Shown here: piece after piece, positions 58,814-64,000 of the stretch
How positions within the stretch are numbered: position 1 is the stretch's first letter
How the letters are laid out: each line of letters starts with the position of its first letter
NCBI GenBank assembly: GCA_050331815.1
Contig: JBHJGM010000014.1
Location: 80,348-144,347, forward strand
Direction of reading: 5' to 3'
Length of the DNA stretch: 64,000 nt
DNA from: JBHJGM01 sp050331815
GTDB lineage: Bacteria > Verrucomicrobiota > Verrucomicrobiia > Opitutales > JBHJGM01
Made by a program: the position numbers and the translations under genes
The notes under the pieces: generated by a model
What the model was told of the DNA's origin: nothing
Database searches by the model: none
What the model saw: the letters and a program-made list of their open reading frames with translations, nothing else

Positions 58814-61009
58814 CTAGTTCGAGCGGCTGAATCGCTGCGCCAAAACGGTTTCCAAAATGACCAGACCCAGGACCAGGTAGATGAACAGCGACGAGAGTTC
58901 GGCCCCAGTGCGCTCGGCGACAATTCGGTCGGTGAGGTCCAGGTCTTCGCTCCAGTCGATGACGCGGGCGGCGCGAGCTAGCGCTTCCTTTTGGGCGTCG
59001 GGAAGCAGGTCGGGCGAGGATTCCACCGTGTCGGGCTGAACCGCGAATCGAAAGACCTGCTCGGGCTGACCCTCAATACGGGCCTCGTAAGCACCCGCCT
59101 GGCGTAGCTTGTCCGTGCGCAGCTGGCCCTCGCCGCCAGTGAGCTCAATCGTGGCCAGAGGACTGAAGCCGGTTTCGTCTGTATCCAGCTTGGTGATACG
59201 GCTCTGGGCGTTGAGGAAACGGTCGTCCAGGCTGAGCACCAGCGGCTGGCCCACGCGCAGGTTGAGGCGCTCGCCCTGTTGCTGCATCAGGTAGCCAACG
59301 GTGCGATGTATGAAGGGCAGGTACACCGCGCGCAACGGGAAGTCGTTCCAGCGGGTGGAGGCCGTGCTGGAAAAGCAGATTACGCGGCCATCGCCCCAGG
59401 GGCGTTCCAGAACGGCGGGCGTGCCGTCTTCGTAGCGCAGGACCGTGGTGGGGCGGCGCGCGTTTGCCAGCGCCTGCTCATTGAGGCGACTGGTCTCGTC
59501 GGGTGGCCAGGGGCTTTCAAGTAAAGGCCAGTGGTTGTAAAAGCGAGCCAGGGCGAGGCTGCCGGATTCACGTTCGGAGAAGAGCGAGGGAATCGGATGT
59601 TCGAAGGTGTCGGTCTCGAGCGCCTTGAAGATGGGCGCTGCCACGGATTCGCTGATCGGCAAACCGAGACGGGCGGGCAGCAGGCCCCACTCGTCGTGCA
59701 GCCGGTTGTTGTAAAAACCGGCTTCGGCATTCTCACCGGGGAAAATGACCAGGCCGCCACCTCCGCGCACGAACTCCGCCAGCGAGGCAACCATCGATTC
59801 TGGCAGCGTGGCGACCTCTGAAAGAAAGACCAGATCGGCCTGCACGAGGTTGCTGGCCGTGAAGGCGGGCGCTTGCACGACTTCGGTTTGTATGAAGAAG
59901 TTCGGACGCTGGCGTTTAGAAACGGGTTGCAGCGCATTGCGGAGGAAAAAGGAGGCGTCCTCGAGCGGGCGCTGGCCAGGGTTGCCTTCCACGATCAGCA
60001 CATCGATGGCTTCGTTGACCTCGACAGCCAGGGAACGGCGGTTGTCCGCGTTGAGGCGATCGTCGGGGATGCTGGCAGTCAGCGTGTGTGTACCACCTTC
60101 ACGCAGGTGCACTTCGAGCGTAACGGACGTAACGGTGCCGGGCTCGATCAGCGGCACGGTTTCCTGCACGCGTGGCGGCTGATCATTGACCGAGAGGTTG
60201 ACCACGACATCGCGCAAGGGCGTCGCCGCGTGGTTGGTCAGCTCAACTTCCACACGCAACGGACGCGCGGTGGTCAGGATTTCCGCATCGGCGCGTAGCG
60301 CGGAGACGGCGAGGTTGGGTTCGGTGCCCTGACCTAAAAAAAGGAAGGTGGTGGGGAAGCGGTTTTTGGCGCCTTCAACGGTTGCGAGCAGTTGGCCAAA
60401 GTTGGAGAAACCGAGAGTTTGCCCGTCGGTGAGCAGATAGATTTCTCCCGCCGGTGCGCTGGATTCGAGTAGCTCGAGCGCGTTTTGATACGGTCCGGCC
60501 AGACTGGTTGCCTGATCGGATGGGCTGAAGCTGCGCAAGCGGCTGCGCACCAGCGCGAGGTCCTGTGTGGGTAGGGGGATGACGGCATCGATGTCATCGG
60601 AAATCAGGTGCAGGGCGACCTTGGAACCCGAGGGCAGCGCATCGAGAATGCTCTCAGCCGCGGCCCGCGCGCGCTCCAGACGGGTTTCGCCACCGTCGGT
60701 CAGGCGCATCGAGTAGGAGTTGTCGATCAGCACGATGGCATGGGTGCCACCCAGGCCCAGAAAGTTGGCACCAGGCAGGATCGGGCGCGCCAGAGCCAAC
60801 GCTAGCAGAATCAAAATGAGGCAGCGAACGAGCAGCAGCAGCAAGTCCTGGATGCGCAGCCGCTTCTTGTTTTTCATCACGCTGTTGCGCAGAAACTGCA
60901 TCGCGGCCCACTGAACCTTTTGAATGCGCGTGCGGTTGAGCAGCTCCAGCAGAATCGGGATGGCGATGGAAGCCGCCCCGCCTAGCAAAATCGCATTGAG
61001 AAAGGTCAT
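58814..61009 (-). CDS. BatA-like membrane protein with vWA domain
   Basis: A 731-aa protein. The N terminus matches the aerotolerance-regulator (BatA) N-terminal domain: helices at about 2-22 and 54-75, with the basic MKNKKRLRIQDLL segment between. A vWA domain follows with MIDAS IVLIDNSYSMRL (Asp96, Ser98, Ser100) and LLTDGQTLGF. The middle contains a GATase-like fold (GGGGLVIFPGE) and the C terminus a membrane helix (SLFIYLVLGLVILETVLAQR). It lies 12 bp after the DUF58 gene. Confidence 0.88.
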   Translation of the reverse strand: MTFLNAILLGGAASIAIPILLELLNRTRIQKVQWAAMQFLRNSVMKNKKRLRIQDLLLLLVRCLILILLALALARPILPGANFLGLGGTHAIVLIDNSYSMRLTDGGETRLERARAAAESILDALPSGSKVALHLISDDIDAVIPLPTQDLALVRSRLRSFSPSDQATSLAGPYQNALELLESSAPAGEIYLLTDGQTLGFSNFGQLLATVEGAKNRFPTTFLFLGQGTEPNLAVSALRADAEILTTARPLRVEVELTNHAATPLRDVVVNLSVNDQPPRVQETVPLIEPGTVTSVTLEVHLREGGTHTLTASIPDDRLNADNRRSLAVEVNEAIDVLIVEGNPGQRPLEDASFFLRNALQPVSKRQRPNFFIQTEVVQAPAFTASNLVQADLVFLSEVATLPESMVASLAEFVRGGGGLVIFPGENAEAGFYNNRLHDEWGLLPARLGLPISESVAAPIFKALETDTFEHPIPSLFSERESGSLALARFYNHWPLLESPWPPDETSRLNEQALANARRPTTVLRYEDGTPAVLERPWGDGRVICFSSTASTRWNDFPLRAVYLPFIHRTVGYLMQQQGERLNLRVGQPLVLSLDDRFLNAQSRITKLDTDETGFSPLATIELTGGEGQLRTDKLRQAGAYEARIEGQPEQVFRFAVQPDTVESSPDLLPDAQKEALARAARVIDWSEDLDLTDRIVAERTGAELSSLFIYLVLGLVILETVLAQRFSRSN

Positions 61010-61021
61010 CTGGGAAGCGGG

Positions 61022-61990
61022 TCAGCGCCCGGTAGTGCGCAGGCGCGTGGCCAGGTAGCGGTTGAGCACCTCGGTCGGCTTTTCGGCGGTGTTGACCAGA
61101 TTGTAACTGATGTCGCTGCGCTCGCAGCCGATGCGCAGCGTGTCCATGAATTGCGTTACCTCGTCGAGGTAGCTTTGCCGGATGTTCCAGGGTTGCAGCA
61201 GGAGCTTGTCCGGGACTTCCAGACCTTCAAACTCGACGGTGCCATCAAAGGGAAACTCCAGCTCGTAGGGGTCCATCACGTGAAAGACGACGACATCGTG
61301 CTTGGCGAAGGCGAAGTGACGCAAACCGTCGAGGACCGCTTCGGGATCGTCAAAAAAGTCGCTGATAACGATCACGATGCCGCGCCGCTTCACCTGGCCG
61401 GCCATGTCGCTGAGGACCTTGCCGATGCTCGACTGAGCGACGGGCTCAAAGTCGACCAGCGTCTGGCAGATGTTGTTGATCGCCCGGGGCGTGCTGGTCT
61501 TCGGGTAAAAGGCGCGCAGTTCAGTATCGAACACGCCGAGGGTGCAGCTGTTGCGCTCGGAGAGAATGAGGTAGGACAGGCAGGCGGCCAGCAGGCGCCC
61601 GTACTCCATCTTGGTCGTGGCGCCGGAGCCGTACTGCATCGACTTTGATCCATCAAGCAGGATGGAAGCATCGAAGTTCGTCTCCTGCTCATACTGCTTG
61701 ATGTAGTAGCGGTCGGTGCGCCCGAAGAGCTTCCAGTCGAGGTGGCGCAGGTCGTCGCCGGCGGTGTATTCGCGGTGTTGGTTGAACTCGATCGCGAAAC
61801 CAGTGAAAGGCGACTTGTAGCGGCCCGCCATGGAGCCCTCGACGATTTTGCGCGCATGCAGGCCCAGCGCTTCAGCCCGCGCGATGGCGTTGGTGTCAAG
61901 CAGCCGCTGCTCGGGTCGCAGCCCTTTTTTGTGCGCCTTGGTTACGGCAGCACTGCGGGCGGTTTTGCCCTTTTTACGTCGCAGGGGCAT
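61022..61990 (-). CDS. DUF58 (vWA-like) protein
   Basis: A 322-aa soluble DUF58 protein: the signature REYTAGDDLRHLDWKLFGR (about 73-91) and a vWA MIDAS site LDGSKSMQYG (Asp113, Ser115, Ser117), with a VISDFFDDPEAV segment later. DUF58 proteins commonly pair with MoxR ATPases, and are thought to be their substrate-binding partners. It lies 18 bp downstream of the MoxR gene. Confidence 0.92.
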   Translation of the reverse strand: MPLRRKKGKTARSAAVTKAHKKGLRPEQRLLDTNAIARAEALGLHARKIVEGSMAGRYKSPFTGFAIEFNQHREYTAGDDLRHLDWKLFGRTDRYYIKQYEQETNFDASILLDGSKSMQYGSGATTKMEYGRLLAACLSYLILSERNSCTLGVFDTELRAFYPKTSTPRAINNICQTLVDFEPVAQSSIGKVLSDMAGQVKRRGIVIVISDFFDDPEAVLDGLRHFAFAKHDVVVFHVMDPYELEFPFDGTVEFEGLEVPDKLLLQPWNIRQSYLDEVTQFMDTLRIGCERSDISYNLVNTAEKPTEVLNRYLATRLRTTGR

Positions 61991-62008
61991 GGGGGGCAGG
62001 GGCTGCGT

Positions 62009-63085
62009 TCACGTCTGCGGGACAGTTTGCAGGATTTTGTCGATTAGGTGCTCGGCGGTGATGCCTTCGCTTTGAGCCTGAAAGTTGGGCACGATGCGGT
62101 GGCGCAACACCGGCAGGGCGACCGCGGCCACATCGTCGCACGACACGTAAAAATTGCCGCTGAGCATGGCGCGGGCCTTGGCGGCGGTGATCAGGCTGAT
62201 GCTCGCACGCGGACCCGCCCCCCAGCTGAGGTAGCGCTTGGCCCAGTCGTCGGACGCGTTCGCGTCGTTACCGGCGCGGGTCATGCGCACGATTTGCTCA
62301 GCGTATTGAAAGACGTGGTCGGCCACGGGCACCTTGCGCACAGTCGCCTGCAGGTGAAGGATGGCGTCACGGTCAAGGATGGCTTCCGGCTCCTCGTGGG
62401 TCGGATTGGTTGCCATCTTCATGATCTGGATCTCCTCTTCGGCGGTCGGGTAATCGACCTTGATGAGAAACATGAAGCGGTCGAGCTGCGCTTCGGGCAG
62501 GGTGTACGTGCCTTCCTGCTCCAGCGGATTTTGCGTGGCCAGCACGAAGAAGGGCTTGGGCAGATCGTAATCCTCACCGCCGACGGTGACCTGACGCTCC
62601 TGCATGGCTTCGAGCAGGGCTGCCTGTGTTTTTGGCGGCGTGCGGTTGATCTCATCCGCCAGTACGATGTTGGAAAAGATCGGACCTTTCAGAAACTTCG
62701 TGTTGCGCTCGCCCGTCGCAGGATCCTGATACATCACCTCGGTGCCGGTGATATCACTGGGCATCAGATCCGGAGTGAACTGGATGCGCTTGAAGCCTAG
62801 GTGAAGTGTCTTGGCCAGCGAGGAAATCAGCAGCGTTTTGGCAAGGCCGGGCACCCCCATCAAGAGCGCGTGGGTGCGTGTGAAAATGGCCATCAGGACC
62901 TGGTCGATTACATCCTGCTGGCCGACGATGACTTTGCTCAGCTCCTGTCGGATCGCTCCGTAGGCTTCGGCCAGGTCTTCAACCGCGCGCAAGTCATCTT
63001 CCGAAGCCTCGGGAGGCGGCGGGGGCGTTTCGAAGGTCGCTGCATCCTCGGTGGCTTCCTGAGTCGGTGCGGGCTCGTCGGTCAT
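62009..63085 (-). CDS. MoxR-family AAA+ ATPase
   Basis: A 358-aa AAA+ ATPase. The Walker A motif is GVPGLAKT (77-84), Walker B VLADEINR (141-148), and the sensor-1 LATQNP is present. An acidic, Pro-rich N terminus of about 30 residues precedes the core. MoxR ATPases act as chaperones with vWA-domain partners in envelope and metal-centre assembly. It heads the long minus-strand cluster. Confidence 0.95.
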   Translation of the reverse strand: MTDEPAPTQEATEDAATFETPPPPPEASEDDLRAVEDLAEAYGAIRQELSKVIVGQQDVIDQVLMAIFTRTHALLMGVPGLAKTLLISSLAKTLHLGFKRIQFTPDLMPSDITGTEVMYQDPATGERNTKFLKGPIFSNIVLADEINRTPPKTQAALLEAMQERQVTVGGEDYDLPKPFFVLATQNPLEQEGTYTLPEAQLDRFMFLIKVDYPTAEEEIQIMKMATNPTHEEPEAILDRDAILHLQATVRKVPVADHVFQYAEQIVRMTRAGNDANASDDWAKRYLSWGAGPRASISLITAAKARAMLSGNFYVSCDDVAAVALPVLRHRIVPNFQAQSEGITAEHLIDKILQTVPQT

Positions 63086-63182
63086 GAAGGTAAAAGCGTG
63101 GGTCGGGGTTTGTCAGGCGATTTGGCGACGGGCGTCATTACATGAATGAGGACACCTTCGATGTACGACTTGCCCGGCGGGC

Positions 63183-64000
63183 TCACAAGCACCAACTCAG
63201 CAGGTGCGCGTGCACATCGGTTGCGGCGATCTTCGATGCGTCCGGGAAGTCAAAATCGCCCAGCAACACCGGCCAGTCCAGTGAGTCCGTTGGAAGGTGT
63301 CCGTGCGAGCCGCACACCAGTTCGGCATCCAGCGGGATCACGTCCATACGCATGCGAAAGCCCAGCTTCTTTTGCAGGAGTCGGCGCGCGAGGTGCAGTT
63401 TCGGGAAGCGCAGGTTGGGGTCGATGAAAAGCTCGACCGGGTCGAAACCGTACTTGCGGTGGATGTCGACGCAGCGGGCAAAGTCCGGTGCTTTCTGATC
63501 GTCCATCCAGTAGTAATAGGTGAACCAGGCGTGCGGCTCGGCAATGGCCACTACCTCCCCGGCACGGGGGTGATCCAGCCCGGCAGCGTGCAAACTGTCG
63601 CCATGTAAGACCTGGCCGACGCCCTCGATTTTTTCGAGCAGTTGCACCACGTCGGCAACCTTCACCGGGTCTTTCACGTAGACGTGGGCGATCTGGTGGT
63701 CGGCCACCGCGAACGCCTGCGAGGCGCCAGCGTCGAGGAGCTCCCAGCCCGACTCCTCCCGGATCGCCAGCCACCCCGCCTCGCGCAGAGCGCGGTTGAC
63801 GTGCACCGGGCGGTCGACGTCGGTGATGCCGTACTCGGAGAGCACGACCACCTCGACCCCGCGGGCCGTGAAGAACCCGATCAGATCCCGGAGCACCTCG
63901 TCGATCTCGGCCAGATCTGCGTGGACCCGAGGATCCTGCTCCCCGTACCGCTGCAGGTTGTAGTCGAGGTGCGGCAGGTACACGAGCGTGAGCGTCGGCC
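63183..64000 (-). CDS. Alkaline-phosphatase-superfamily protein, 5'-truncated by the window edge
   Basis: The frame is open past the right edge: residues before the listed sequence read LTLVYLPHLDYNLQRYG. About 270 C-terminal residues are visible. LSEYGITDV, DHQIAHVYVKD and GSHGHLP are consistent with the nucleotide-pyrophosphatase/alkaline-phosphatase branch; the metal-site His and Asp residues are within these blocks. Relatives occur in ebo-type clusters. It lies 97 bp upstream of the MoxR gene on the same strand, so it may share its transcript. Confidence 0.85.
   Translation of the reverse strand, partial: PTLTLVYLPHLDYNLQRYGEQDPRVHADLAEIDEVLRDLIGFFTARGVEVVVLSEYGITDVDRPVHVNRALREAGWLAIREESGWELLDAGASQAFAVADHQIAHVYVKDPVKVADVVQLLEKIEGVGQVLHGDSLHAAGLDHPRAGEVVAIAEPHAWFTYYYWMDDQKAPDFARCVDIHRKYGFDPVELFIDPNLRFPKLHLARRLLQKKLGFRMRMDVIPLDAELVCGSHGHLPTDSLDWPVLLGDFDFPDASKIAATDVHAHLLSWCL

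Overview
The window is a GC-rich, densely coded bacterial chromosome segment. The gene content points to the PVC superphylum, most likely Verrucomicrobiota class Opitutia (an inference; no rRNA or tRNA gene was found). The pointers are a PEP-CTERM protein, a sulfatase, a MoxR/vWA cluster containing secreted terpene-cyclase-like toroid proteins, a carboxynorspermidine-type polyamine pathway, and purine-rich AACAGAAGG repeats around ffh.

Layout. 1-5155: the end of a WecG/TagA-type glycosyltransferase, ffh bracketed by inverted repeats, then serA and plsY. 5191-6417: a decaying island of HicB-like antitoxin, HicA-like toxin and alpha/beta hydrolase, each with an in-frame stop. 6491-13494: amino-acid synthesis (hom, lysC, thrC, cimA), with a VapBC-like pair lodged between lysC and thrC. 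13537-17185: a coiled-coil membrane protein, then the two carboxynorspermidine enzymes separated by a small conserved opposite-strand ORF. 17252-27839: mixed housekeeping genes (an uncharacterised ~500-aa family, sppA, a secreted unknown, sufT-like, dus, a bifunctional-nuclease-domain protein, a prenyl diphosphate synthase, aroK, a YbgC-like thioesterase, two small unknowns). 27840-28343: an unusual intergenic region. 28344-34715: an S55 (SpoIVB-like) protein, a secreted beta-propeller protein, cfa and a PEP-CTERM protein. 34992-42304: aspS, two small genes, dnaK, groES-groEL with a clear terminator, and a DUF1328 membrane peptide. 42309-45935: a sulfatase, a MarR regulator and cupin sharing a duplicated 14-bp site, and metF. 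46512-64000: a long minus-strand run.

The most interesting region is this minus-strand run. In transcription order it is MoxR ATPase, DUF58, BatA-like vWA protein, a second vWA/GATase-like membrane protein, a DUF4175-like membrane protein, an 875-aa acidic coiled-coil secreted protein, toroid protein 1, a secreted protein with a possible NPCBM-like end, a YdjY-like protein, toroid protein 2, a 96-aa protein and a TatD-like hydrolase. Most junctions are short or overlapping, so the genes look co-transcribed. The layout suggests an envelope-associated MoxR/vWA chaperone system acting on secreted alpha/alpha-toroid clients; its function cannot be read from sequence. An alkaline-phosphatase-superfamily gene lies upstream and runs off the right edge.

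Limits: starts were chosen by eye from family length, signal peptides and overlaps. Family names come from recognisable motifs and recollection of the families, not from a search.
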